Source: Acidimicrobiaceae bacterium
GTDB taxonomy: Bacteria > Actinomycetota > Acidimicrobiia > Acidimicrobiales > RAAP-2
Direction: 5' to 3'
Assembly: GCA_003161575.1 (NCBI GenBank)
Contig: PMOE01000047.1
Location: 1 to 36,978, forward strand
DNA length: 36,978 nucleotides
Shown piece by piece: positions 1 through 7,114 of the stretch; the first letter of the stretch is position 1, and each line of letters starts with the position of its first letter. Made by a program: the position numbers and the translations under genes. The notes below the pieces were generated by a model. The model was not told the origin of the DNA. It was given only the letters and a program-made list of their open reading frames with translations, and made no database searches.

Positions 1-383
1 CCCATGTGACTGGCAAACGACACACCTGGTGCGGCATACTTCGCTCCGACCTTCCTGCTTGTCATCGTTCGTCATCTTCGGGCCGTTCGTTCCCTGATGA
101 TCATTTGGTCCCCGTTTTGGGTAGAGGACCAGCAAATCAGGCGTGCGCCTCAACTCCCGAGAGATTCGGAGTTCGAACTCAGGGGATCTGAATCTGGCCT
201 ATCGGAGCCATCACCGAGCCGGCGGACGGGGCAGCGAACGATCGCGAGCACCACCGGGCATTGAGCCAAGCGGGCCATTCAGGCACTGAGAGGCAGGAGC
301 TCATCGATGCCATTCAGGGGAGATTCCAGGGTGGAGGCCGCGTCCACCCTGGAATCCACCCCTGGGCTGACGCTTGGTGAGCG
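1..383. other. Non-coding stretch at window start
   Basis: No convincing gene is seen here. A 61-codon open frame at 6-191 has no recognisable domain and a composition like shadow frames. Two small palindromes are visible: AGGCG-TG-CGCCT around 140-151 and GAGTTCGAACTC at 169-180. The second resembles a tRNA T-loop, but the flanking five bases do not pair, so no tRNA is called. A strong hairpin at 322-356 is listed separately. Confidence 0.5.
322..356. promoter_or_regulatory. Perfect 14-bp inverted repeat upstream of the two-component locus
   Basis: GATTCCAGGGTGGA (322-335) and TCCACCCTGGAATC (343-356) are exact reverse complements around the 7-nt loop GGCCGCG. It ends 48 nt before the ATG of the membrane-protein gene. 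There is no T-run after it on either strand, so it is more likely an operator or an RNA stem than a classic intrinsic terminator. It could be a binding site for the downstream NarL-type regulator, which would be inference. A terminator for a gene left of the window is the alternative. Confidence 0.55.
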
Positions 384-404
384 GTGTTGTCAGACACTGA
401 AGGC

Positions 405-935
405 ATGACACTCACCGATTACCTCATGAACATCATCCTCATCGGCCTGGTCGTTCTCCAGATCCGGGGTCACAAGGTGACCAAGGCCCGGTTGCTGTTT
501 CCCTTGGTGGTGACAGTCTGGGTCGCCGCCCAATTCATCCACGCCATCCCCAGCGCCGGCAATGACCTGGTGCTCGTGGTGGGCTTCGCGTGCATAGGCG
601 GCGTCCTGGGCTCGCTGGCCGGGTTGTTCACCACCATCCAGCGTGACGGTGCCGGGGCCATCGCCAAGGCCGGCCTGCTGGCTGCCGTCCTTTTGGTCCT
701 CGGCATCGGTGCCCGGATGGGCTTCGTCCTGTGGGTGAGGCACGGAGGGCAGCCCGCCGTCGCTCGGTTCAGCATCATTCACCACATCACCTCCGGGCAC
801 GCCTGGGGCGCTGCCTTCGTCCTGATGGCCATGGCCGAGGTGGCCACCCGGACCTGTGTTCTCTATGTGAAGACTCGCCGCTCCGGGGCCACGATCGAGC
901 GCGGCGGCCTTCTCCGTTCCGAGGCGGCCGCCTGA
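405..935 (+). CDS. Small integral membrane protein in a two-component operon
   Basis: 176-residue protein with four or more hydrophobic segments: near the N-terminus (YLMNIILIGLVVLQIRG), then about residues 27-45, 55-78 and 86-110, and one near 130-150 (WGAAFVLMAMAEVA). The tail is basic and soluble. A conserved-looking core contains AIPSAGNDL and FSIIHHITSGHAW. Similar small proteins sit beside NarL-type sensor kinases in other actinobacteria (recalled, not searched), so a role in sensing or in supporting the kinase is plausible. ATG 405 was chosen because homologues begin near TLTDYLMN; GTG 384 would add seven residues. Only a poorly spaced GAAGG precedes the ATG. The histidine kinase follows after 35 nt. 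No enzymatic motif was seen. Confidence 0.75.
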   Translation: MTLTDYLMNIILIGLVVLQIRGHKVTKARLLFPLVVTVWVAAQFIHAIPSAGNDLVLVVGFACIGGVLGSLAGLFTTIQRDGAGAIAKAGLLAAVLLVLGIGARMGFVLWVRHGGQPAVARFSIIHHITSGHAWGAAFVLMAMAEVATRTCVLYVKTRRSGATIERGGLLRSEAAA

Positions 936-970
936 GCCTCAACGGCATCGAACCGCTGCCGGGTGGGATC

Positions 971-2131
971 ATGGTCTCCGTGGGGCTGGCCTCCCAATTC
1001 CGAGCCCAGATGGGGACGAGGACTGAGCATTTGCTCAGTGCGGCTCGCCTCGCCGCCCTGGTCGGACTCCTCTGGTTGACTGCACGCCAAGCGTCACCTA
1101 TGGGCGTGTCGGTCGACCTCGAGGCGAAGTGGTTGCTCATGGGCACGGCAGGGATCGGTTGGTTGGGTTGGATGGCCTGCCGTCGGCTCCGAGCCCCGGT
1201 GGGCACGACGTGGTGTTTCCTCGCTCTCCTTGCGGCGTCGGGCGGAGCCCTTGCTGCCTTGGCTCCTAACGCCATCACCTTCATGGCCGTCGCCGGGCTC
1301 GGTGCAGGGATTGCCTTCGAGTGGCTCCCGGCCTCGGGCCTGGGCGCGATCGGCGTCGTGGCACTGGCGGCGGCCACGCTGGCCGTGAGTGCTCCTAGGA
1401 TCCTCGTTGCCGAAGGGGCCTTGTCGGTGGTCGTCGGGCTCATGGTCGGCGCCAGTCGACGCCAGTACGTGGAGCGGACGTTCCAGGCCGAGGAGCTCCT
1501 GGCCGAGCGAGTCCGAGCCGATTCCGAGCGGGATCGAGCGGCCGCCCTGGCCGAGCGCAACCGCATCGGACGCGAAGTCCATGATGTCCTCGCGCACTCC
1601 CTCGGAGCATTGTCGGTTCAGCTGGACGCCGCCGACGCGCTCTTGGAGAACGGCGATGACCCCACCAAGGCTCGCCACCTGGTCCAGCAGGCACGGAGGC
1701 TCACGGTCGCGGGACTCGAGGAGACTCGCCATGCGGTGCACGCACTTCGCGACGAGCCAGTGGCGCTGGCCGAGCAACTGTCGTCGTTGGCCGTCCGGGA
1801 CGGAGCGGAGCTGACCGTCACTGGTGCACCGCGTCCACTGGCCGCAGACGCCGGATTGGCGCTCTATCGCGCTGCCCAAGAGGCGGTCTCCAACGCTCGC
1901 AAGCACGCGCCCGGGGCGCCTGTGTCGATCGAACTCGACTTCGACCGTCAAACGACGACTCTCAGGGTCACCAACGGTTTCTGCCCAACCGCCGCGAGAA
2001 CTGAGCTGAGCACTTCGGGCGGCGGATTTGGTCTGCAAGGTATGCGGGAGCGAATCGAGTTGCTGGGTGGTCAGGTCGTCGCCGAGCCGAGTGCTGTGGG
2101 CTTCACGGTCCAGGTGGCGGTGCCGCTGTGA
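971..2131 (+). CDS. Sensor histidine kinase, NarL/DesK type (HisKA_3)
   Basis: 386-residue membrane sensor kinase. Several hydrophobic segments lie within residues 20-160, followed by a basic/coiled linker, then a HisKA_3 dimerisation domain whose ERNRIGREVHDVLAHSL motif carries the phospho-accepting His204. The C-terminal HATPase_c domain shows the N-box around Asn308 (SNARKHAPG) and a G-box GGGFGLQGMRERIELLGG. All catalytic motifs look intact, so autophosphorylation is expected. The start is ATG 971, preceded by GGGTGGG; the frame is open further upstream, but that part overlaps the preceding gene out of frame. Its stop overlaps the response regulator start (GTGA), which pairs the two proteins. 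The signal sensed is unknown. Confidence 0.93.
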   Translation: MVSVGLASQFRAQMGTRTEHLLSAARLAALVGLLWLTARQASPMGVSVDLEAKWLLMGTAGIGWLGWMACRRLRAPVGTTWCFLALLAASGGALAALAPNAITFMAVAGLGAGIAFEWLPASGLGAIGVVALAAATLAVSAPRILVAEGALSVVVGLMVGASRRQYVERTFQAEELLAERVRADSERDRAAALAERNRIGREVHDVLAHSLGALSVQLDAADALLENGDDPTKARHLVQQARRLTVAGLEETRHAVHALRDEPVALAEQLSSLAVRDGAELTVTGAPRPLAADAGLALYRAAQEAVSNARKHAPGAPVSIELDFDRQTTTLRVTNGFCPTAARTELSTSGGGFGLQGMRERIELLGGQVVAEPSAVGFTVQVAVPL

Positions 2132-2778
2132 GGGTCGTGGTAGCCGACGACCAGACGGTCGTCCGGGAGGGTCTGGTCACGTTGTTGGAGACCATGCCCG
2201 GCATCGAGGTGGTCGGGGCCGCAACCGATGGCGTGGAGGCGGTCTCACTGGTCGCGGACCTCGCGCCCGAGGTCGTATTGTTGAATCTGCGCATGCCTCG
2301 GCTGGACGGGGTGGAGGCAACGAAGCGCATTCGAGCGGAGCATCCTGACACCCAGGTGGTGATCCTCACCACCTATGCCGATGACGAGTCAATCGTAGGC
2401 GCTTTGCAAGCGGGTGCGATCGGGTACCTCACGAAGGACGCCGGCCGGGACCACATCGGCCGTGCCCTCGAAGCTGCAGCTTCGGGCCAAGCCGTCTTGG
2501 ACCCGAGGGTCCAGGCTCGACTGGTTGAAGTGGCTTCAATCCCTGGATCAGCCTCGGGAGGTGGTCCGCTGCCTGATGGCTTGACAGATCGAGAGGCGGA
2601 GGTCCTTAGACTGATCGCCGCGGGCGGCTCCAACGGAGAGATTGCCGGGCAACTTTTCGTCAGCGAGACGACGATCAAGACACACGTGAACCACATCTTC
2701 GCCAAGACCGGCAGCCGTGATCGCTCACAGGCAGTCGCTTACGCTCATCGCAAAGGCCTGGTTGCTGACCATAAGTGA
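2128..2778 (+). CDS. NarL/FixJ-family response regulator with atypical receiver (D53N)
   Basis: 216-residue protein with an N-terminal receiver domain (about 1-118) and a C-terminal LuxR-type helix-turn-helix (LTDREAEVLRLIAAGGSNGEIA to the end, about 150-212) for DNA binding. The acidic pair Asp7-Asp8, the switch Thr81 and Lys103 are all present, but the usual phospho-acceptor in the motif VVLLxLRMP is Asn53 (codon AAT at 2284-2286) where the family has Asp. It therefore cannot accept phosphate in the usual way unless Asn53 is deamidated, another residue is used, or the base is a sequencing error. The GTG start overlaps the kinase stop codon (GTGA), so the pair is translationally coupled. It may regulate its own operon through the dyad at 322-356 (inference). 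Confidence 0.93.
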   Translation: MRVVVADDQTVVREGLVTLLETMPGIEVVGAATDGVEAVSLVADLAPEVVLLNLRMPRLDGVEATKRIRAEHPDTQVVILTTYADDESIVGALQAGAIGYLTKDAGRDHIGRALEAAASGQAVLDPRVQARLVEVASIPGSASGGGPLPDGLTDREAEVLRLIAAGGSNGEIAGQLFVSETTIKTHVNHIFAKTGSRDRSQAVAYAHRKGLVADHK

Positions 2779-2814
2779 TCGAGTCGGGGACCGCTAGGTG
2801 CTCCTGAGGAAAAT

Positions 2815-2839
2815 AGCCCCGAATGTTCAGCGGGGGGCT
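2815..2839 (+). terminator. Possible terminator hairpin after the response regulator
   Basis: AGCCCC (2815-2820) pairs with GGGGCT (2834-2839) across a 13-nt loop, 37 nt after the response regulator stop. No U-run follows, so termination is only plausible from position and GC content. Confidence 0.3.
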
Positions 2840-2885
2840 GGACTGGCGCCCCTGTCCCGGTGCTGAGGGGCACTCATGGCCAGAG

Positions 2886-2903
2886 GGAGATGGTTCCATC
2901 TCC
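2886..2903. terminator. Palindrome in the convergent intergenic region
   Basis: GGAGATGG-TT-CCATCTCC is a perfect dyad midway between the ends of two convergent genes (2778 and 2961). It could act as a bidirectional transcription stop. It has no T-tract. Confidence 0.3.
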
Positions 2904-2960
2904 TAGGGCGATTGGCTGCTGTTCTGACGCTGCGGCGAGATTCAAACCTTGGCTGAGAAT

Positions 2961-3782
2961 TTACTGTCTGGGTTCCAAGATTGTCTGCAGTTCCGTCACC
3001 CACGTGTCGCGGGGGCCGTCACAGTCGATGTAGAGCTCACGATCGAACGACGTAGCCCGCTCTCCGGCCCGGTCGATCCACTCGTGGAGCGCTTGAAATG
3101 CGATGTGGAACTGTTCCGGCGCCCCGCGCACGACCGTTGTGGCTGCGCGCTCGACGGCTGGAAGCTGAACTGTCGAAACCCCATCGCCCTCAACGGTCAC
3201 CTCGGTCGGGACTGGGAGCGCAGTCGTTAGCCGAAGCGGTCGTGCTTCGACTCCCGTGTCCTCGTACAAAGCGAGGGACAACCCGTCAAACGTGACGCCG
3301 TGCCGCGCAAGCGCTGCGTGCAACTGTGGGTACATGCGGCCACACGCGTCACCGATCTCCTCAACACCCGTCAGATCCTCGTTCAGAGCTACCACGCGCA
3401 GCGGCTCGAGCCGTTTGACGATCACTTCATAGGCAGACATCGGTCCCTCCTCAAGTTGCGCTAGTCGGATCTCGACCCGTTTTAGCTGTTCGGTCTGCTC
3501 CGTTAGCCGGGCGCGGGCTTCGGCTTGACGTAGGCGCAGGATCCCTCGAATCTGCTCCACCGTGACGTTCTCGTCGATGAGCTGCGCGACTTCTGACAAC
3601 GGCACACCCAGGTCGCGCAGGACAAGTATGCGATGCAGCTGTACGACCTGGTCGGGCGAGTAGTACCGATAGCCGGTGCGTGGGTCGACGTGAGCTGGCT
3701 TCAGCAGACCCAGATCGTCATAGTGCCGCAGGGTGCGTACCGACACCTGAGACAACCGTGCCACCGTGCCAATTCCGTACAT
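2961..3782 (-). CDS. MerR-family regulator with GyrI-like effector domain (BmrR/BltR type)
   Basis: 273-residue transcription factor. Residues 1-70 form the MerR winged helix (GIGTVARLSQVSVRTLRHYDDLG, then GYRYYSPDQVVQLHRI). About 75-112 is the dimerising coiled coil (RLRQAEARARLTEQTEQLKRVE). About 118-273 resembles the GyrI-like/AraC effector-binding fold that binds hydrophobic cations in BmrR. ATG 3782 begins directly at the HTH, as expected. No efflux gene is adjacent, so the target is uncertain; self-regulation through the palindrome at 3815-3834 is likely. Codon third positions look less GC-rich than in the metabolic genes to the right, hinting at acquisition. Confidence 0.88.
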   Translation of the reverse strand: MYGIGTVARLSQVSVRTLRHYDDLGLLKPAHVDPRTGYRYYSPDQVVQLHRILVLRDLGVPLSEVAQLIDENVTVEQIRGILRLRQAEARARLTEQTEQLKRVEIRLAQLEEGPMSAYEVIVKRLEPLRVVALNEDLTGVEEIGDACGRMYPQLHAALARHGVTFDGLSLALYEDTGVEARPLRLTTALPVPTEVTVEGDGVSTVQLPAVERAATTVVRGAPEQFHIAFQALHEWIDRAGERATSFDRELYIDCDGPRDTWVTELQTILEPRQ

Positions 3783-3814
3783 GTGAGCTAGTCAATCAGC
3801 TGACGTAACGGAAG

Positions 3815-3834
3815 AGTCAATTGGTCAACTGACT
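3815..3834. promoter_or_regulatory. Likely MerR operator upstream of the MerR/GyrI gene
   Basis: AGTCAATTGGTCAACTGACT is a 20-bp palindrome with 8 of 10 positions matching between arms, 32 nt upstream of the MerR start. A second related dyad, GTCA-N6-TGAC, lies at about 3791-3804. On the minus strand the palindrome contains TTGACC and TTGACT, either of which could be a -35 box, which fits the way MerR proteins bind inside promoters. Confidence 0.5.
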
Positions 3835-3899
3835 GCGAGCGTCCAACCGCCATCCCCTTGCCGACCGTCCCACCTTCCCGGCGAACGGGGACACCCCCC

Positions 3900-4955
3900 T
3901 CAACCCGTAGGCACCGCTCCGACGACGTTGTTCACCTGGACCCCCACCCCGGGGAGCGAGCCCTGGCTGGTGGCGTCACCGAAGGCGAAGACCCCCCCGT
4001 CAGAACCGATGAGCCAGTAGCCCCCGCCGTCGGGGGTGGGCACGATCGAGACGATGTTGGAGACCGTGACCCCGAGCCCCGGGAGCGAGCCCAAGGACTT
4101 GGCGTCGCCGAAGGCGTAGACCGCCCCGTTGGCCCCCACCACGAAGTAGCCCTGGCCGTCGGGGGTCGAGGCGATCCCGGTGACGTCGTTGACCGAGATC
4201 CCGAGACCGGGCAGGGACCCGAAGAACCCGGCACTCTGGCCGACCGGGAAGACGAAGACCCCGCCGTCCGATCCCACCAGGTTGTAGCCGCTGAAGTTGT
4301 TGGTGGGCACGATGCCCACGATGTCCGACACCTTGATCCCGAGCCCCGGGAGGGAGCCGAAGAAGCCCGAGGCCTGGCCGACGGGGAACACGAAGACCCC
4401 GCCGTCGGACCCGGCCAGGTCGTAGCCGGCGGTGGACACGGCCTGGGTGACCGTCGCCGAGGGCTCCCCGTTGTTCGAGACCGTCTGGCCGGTGAAGGTC
4501 TGGGTGACCGACGTCCCCTGGGTGTTGGTGACGGTCAGGGTCACCGAATAGGTCCCCGAGACGGCGTAGGTGTGGGTGGTGGTCGCACTGGCCGTGGTGG
4601 CCGTCGTCCCGTCCCCGAAGTTCCAGGCGTAGGAGGCGACGGTGCCGATCGGCGAGGAGGACGCCGATGCGTCGAAGGTGGTGGGGTGCCCGGGGGTCCC
4701 CGCGGTAAAGCTGAAGGCGGCCGTCGGCGCCTGGTCGGGGGTGATGGCGATGCCCTCTGGTTCAGTCCCAACGGGGATCGCCGTCCCAGGGGTGTTGGTG
4801 GCGGCGGCAATGGGGGTAACGGAGTTGCCGAAGTCGTTGGCGACGTAGGCGGTCGTCCCGTCGGGGGTGATGGCGATGCCCCAGGGATCGTTCCCGACAG
4901 TGATCGGCGTCCCGGCGATGTTGCTGACGGCGCATGGGGTGTCACGATGACCCAA
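3900..4955 (-). pseudogene. 5'-truncated YVTN beta-propeller/PKD/SDGGVFAFGDA-repeat surface protein
   Basis: The open frame gives up to 351 residues. About residues 10-77 are one and a half YVTN-type propeller blades (NDPWGIAITPDGTTAYVAND, then TEPEGIAITPD). About 78-160 is a PKD-like domain (SYAWNFGDGTTATT, then GTYSVTLTVTN). The rest is four copies of a roughly 36-residue repeat built on SDGGVFVFPVGQ or GDA, followed by GSLPGLG and a valine-rich strand. Proteins of this kind are usually secreted, but here there is no signal peptide. The frame begins in mid-blade and is closed by TGA two codons upstream of the only possible TTG start. I read it as the 3' remnant of a larger extracellular protein. 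The C-terminus appears complete. A short functional cytoplasmic protein is unlikely. Confidence 0.65.
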
Positions 4956-4969
4956 TCCTCATGGACGCC

Positions 4970-5005
4970 GATCACACAAATCCAGTGCCAAGACACTGGG
5001 TGATC
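4970..5005. repeat. Interrupted inverted repeat next to the truncated propeller gene
   Basis: Outer arms GATCAC (4970-4975) and GTGATC (5000-5005) enclose inner arms CCAGTG (4982-4987) and CACTGG (4994-4999). It lies between the broken propeller gene and the end of the GNAT gene. It may be the GNAT transcript terminator or a scar of the event that removed the propeller 5' end. No target-site duplication was seen. Confidence 0.35.
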
Positions 5006-5084
5006 CGGTGTTGTTTGAGTGCTTCCAGGCTCGTAATGGTTGACGTCCGAGCCTGCAGCAACCCGAGGTCGCGATGCCAGCGAC

Positions 5085-5609
5085 TCAGCCCGCGGCGGAT
5101 TGGTCCTTCGGGGTCCACATGCGTTCTATGAGCCCGTGCCGGGTGTAGAAGATCTCATCGGTCCTATGCCAACCAAGCTCCTCTGCGAGCCGCACGCCGG
5201 CGCTAGCTTCTGGAATATGACAGACCAGGCTGGAAGCCCCCGAGGCGTGCGCCCAGTTTTCTTGTGCTGTTACCAGCGCTGTGCCGATGCCACGACTGCG
5301 CTTGGTCCCGTCTACGTACAACATGCCCAAGCGTGCCTGCGTGTCTTGAAGGCGAACATGCCCCATCCCCACACACGACGCACCCAACTCTGCGACAAAG
5401 AGCGCCTGGTCCGACTCAAGAGCGCACATGTGCACAAAATCCTTCCAGTGGCCGTCCGGCTTTTCTAAGACCTCATTGAGCTCGACGTCCACAACCAACG
5501 GGAATCCCAGGGCCATCTTGATGTGCAGACTGCGCACGTCTCTCCAGTCTTCGTCACCACAGCGTCGAATCACAGCTGAAGGCACAGTGCGCTCTCTCGG
5601 GTCTCGCAT
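5085..5609 (-). CDS. GNAT-family N-acetyltransferase
   Basis: 174-residue single-domain acetyltransferase. The acetyl-CoA binding motif A is visible as LGMLYVDGTKRSRGIGTALV, with the Q/RxxGxG/A turn given by KRSRGIGTA. The preceding strand (ALFVAELGASCVGMGHVRL) and the C-terminal LAEELGWHRTDEIFYTR fit the GNAT fold. The substrate is unknown. ATG 5609 was chosen because the fold starts soon after (AVIRRCGDEDW); a TTG at 5699 would add 30 unpredicted residues. A TACAGT box ends 12 nt before the ATG. GC content is visibly lower than in the metabolic operons, suggesting acquired DNA. Confidence 0.8.
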   Translation of the reverse strand: MRDPRERTVPSAVIRRCGDEDWRDVRSLHIKMALGFPLVVDVELNEVLEKPDGHWKDFVHMCALESDQALFVAELGASCVGMGHVRLQDTQARLGMLYVDGTKRSRGIGTALVTAQENWAHASGASSLVCHIPEASAGVRLAEELGWHRTDEIFYTRHGLIERMWTPKDQSAAG

Positions 5610-5834
5610 CTCTCGGAACCCACTGTAGGTAGCCAAGAGGCCTGGGCAATCACCGCAGCCAGAAAACAGGGGTTTGCGGTAGTGGGCTAATCGAGGCAAC
5701 CTCGTGGACGAGGACTCCCTACCGGCGATGGCCCCGGCGGATCGGCTTCGCCCGGATCACCGTGCAGCCGGCGCCGTAGGTCGTAGCTGGACCCGGTTAG
5801 ATATGCAGTGGCCGGGATACGGCGCCCGACACGC

Positions 5835-6614
5835 TTACTGGTTTGGCATGTGCAGCTTGAACTGGGCGCCAGCGGGGTCCGCCACGGTGGCCATACGTCC
5901 GTAGGGGGTGTCCTCAGCGTCCGTCACGACCGAGCCGCCGAGGGCCTTCACCTTGCCGACGGCGGTGTCGGCGTCGTCGACCCCCCAATAGACCGACCAG
6001 TGTGCGGAAACGCCGTCGGGCAGGAACGTTGTGGCGTCCATGATCCCTGCCAACTCGCCGTCGCCGCCGGGGTCGCGCATGGTCGTGTAACGGAACTCGT
6101 CGCTGTCAGCGACCGTGTTGGTGTCCCAGTGGAACACCGAGCGGTAGAAGGCGACAGCGGTGGCGTGGTCCCTGGTGAGCAACTCGAACCAGCTCGGCGC
6201 GCCGTGCTCACCCAGCACGGTAAATCCCGGGAAGGTCCCGGGCTGCCAGGCGCCGAGATGGGCGCCGGTCGGGTCGATGAGTACCGCCTGGGAGCCGAGG
6301 TCGGCAACCGCCATGGAGGGAGAGATGACCTGGGCGCTCTCGGCTTCGGCGGCATGGAGGGTCTTGGCGATGTCGTCGGTATCCAGGTAGATCTTCCAAG
6401 CGTTGTTGGCCGGCATGTCGCCCATGTCGCCCATGGCTCCCGCGGTTGGGACGCCGTTGCGGGTGAACATGAAGTAGCCACCGAAATCCGGGTTCGGTTC
6501 CTGCGATTCCCAACCGAAGAGGTCGCCGTAGAACTTGCGGCTACCCTCGACGTCGGAGGTCCACAGATCGACCCAACACGGCGATCCGATGGGGGCACTG
6601 TCACGGGTGGGCAT
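5835..6614 (-). CDS. Two-domain VOC (glyoxalase/bleomycin-resistance-like) protein
   Basis: 259-residue protein made of two vicinal-oxygen-chelate modules. The first runs about residues 8-125 (PCWVDLWTSDVEGSRKFYGDLFGWE, ending IDPTGAHLGAWQP). The second runs about 135-257 (PSWFELLTRDHATAVAFYRSVFHWD, ending VADPAGAQFKLHMP). It resembles the mycobacterial CFP30B-type proteins annotated as hydroxylases or glyoxalases. The usual catalytic His/Glu set is not clear, so the reaction is unknown. The start has a good Shine-Dalgarno sequence (AAAGGAGCAGCC before ATG), unlike many genes in this window. It is probably a single-gene transcript. Confidence 0.88.
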   Translation of the reverse strand: MPTRDSAPIGSPCWVDLWTSDVEGSRKFYGDLFGWESQEPNPDFGGYFMFTRNGVPTAGAMGDMGDMPANNAWKIYLDTDDIAKTLHAAEAESAQVISPSMAVADLGSQAVLIDPTGAHLGAWQPGTFPGFTVLGEHGAPSWFELLTRDHATAVAFYRSVFHWDTNTVADSDEFRYTTMRDPGGDGELAGIMDATTFLPDGVSAHWSVYWGVDDADTAVGKVKALGGSVVTDAEDTPYGRMATVADPAGAQFKLHMPNQ

Positions 6615-6805
6615 GGCTGCTCCTTTGGGTCCAGTGGATCATTCAACTACTTCGACGGGCCCGAGGCGCTGATGTCATCGGTCCCCCGAAGATCTTCGCG
6701 CGGCACCAAGGGGTTCGGTTCTCGGTGGCTTTCCTCGGGTCCCGGCGGCGGACCACGAGTACCGGGGGCCGATGAGATCGTCGGCCTTCGCCCGTCCACC
6801 ACGTG

Positions 6806-7114
6806 ATGGCCGCCGTCCAGCTGTGGTGTCGGGTCACGATCGTGGGCCCTGACGGCTCCGAGCTTGCTCACTACTCGCTGGAGGGGCCGGGCGCCCCGGA
6901 CCTCGGGGTAGTCGACGACGTGGCCCGCCTGGCGCTACTGGCGGGACGCCTCGGGGGTGGCGTCGTCCTCGCCGAAGTCTCGCCAACCCTGCGAGCGCTC
7001 TTCGGGGTGGCCGGCCTACACGTCGAGGTGGAGGGGCAGGCCGAACTCGGGAAAGAGCCGCTTGGGGTCCAAGAAGGCCAAGAAGAACACCATTCCGGTG
7101 ATCTTCCCCTCTGA
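6806..7114 (+). CDS. Small STAS-like protein, convergent and overlapping with a sigma factor
   Basis: 102-residue protein. The core reads VTIVGPDGSELAHYSLEGPGAPDL, then VDDVARLALLAGRLGGGVVL, then a PTLRALFGVAGL helix, which follows the strand/helix pattern of STAS-like (anti-anti-sigma) proteins. The last 30 or so residues (GQAELGKEPLGVQEGQEEHHSGDLPL) are antisense to the sigma-factor C-terminus, overlapping by 99 nt. From memory, actinobacteria carry similar small proteins next to SnoaL-tailed sigma factors with a similar polar tail, so I believe it is a gene and not a shadow. GTG 6803 directly precedes ATG 6806. It may influence sigma activity, but that is inference. No phosphorylatable STAS serine was identified. 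Confidence 0.62.
   Translation: MAAVQLWCRVTIVGPDGSELAHYSLEGPGAPDLGVVDDVARLALLAGRLGGGVVLAEVSPTLRALFGVAGLHVEVEGQAELGKEPLGVQEGQEEHHSGDLPL

Noticed and set aside
151-190. tRNA-like GTTCGAA T-loop motif
   Set aside because: The five bases on each side do not pair and no D-arm or acceptor stem can be built, so it is only a palindrome.
731-970. Upstream extension of the histidine kinase frame
   Set aside because: This part overlaps the membrane-protein gene in another frame and has shadow-like Arg/Pro/His content; ATG 971 fits better.
3858-5003. 381-codon plus-strand frame across the propeller gene
   Set aside because: It is a Gly/Arg/Asp-rich antisense shadow of the repeats; the minus strand shows clear PKD and repeat motifs.
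4956-5084. Insertion sequence at the propeller gene break
   Set aside because: There is no transposase frame, terminal repeat pair or target duplication; only a local inverted repeat.
5610-5699. TTG-started N-terminal extension of the GNAT protein
   Set aside because: The added 30 residues fit no GNAT element; ATG 5609 is just upstream of the fold.
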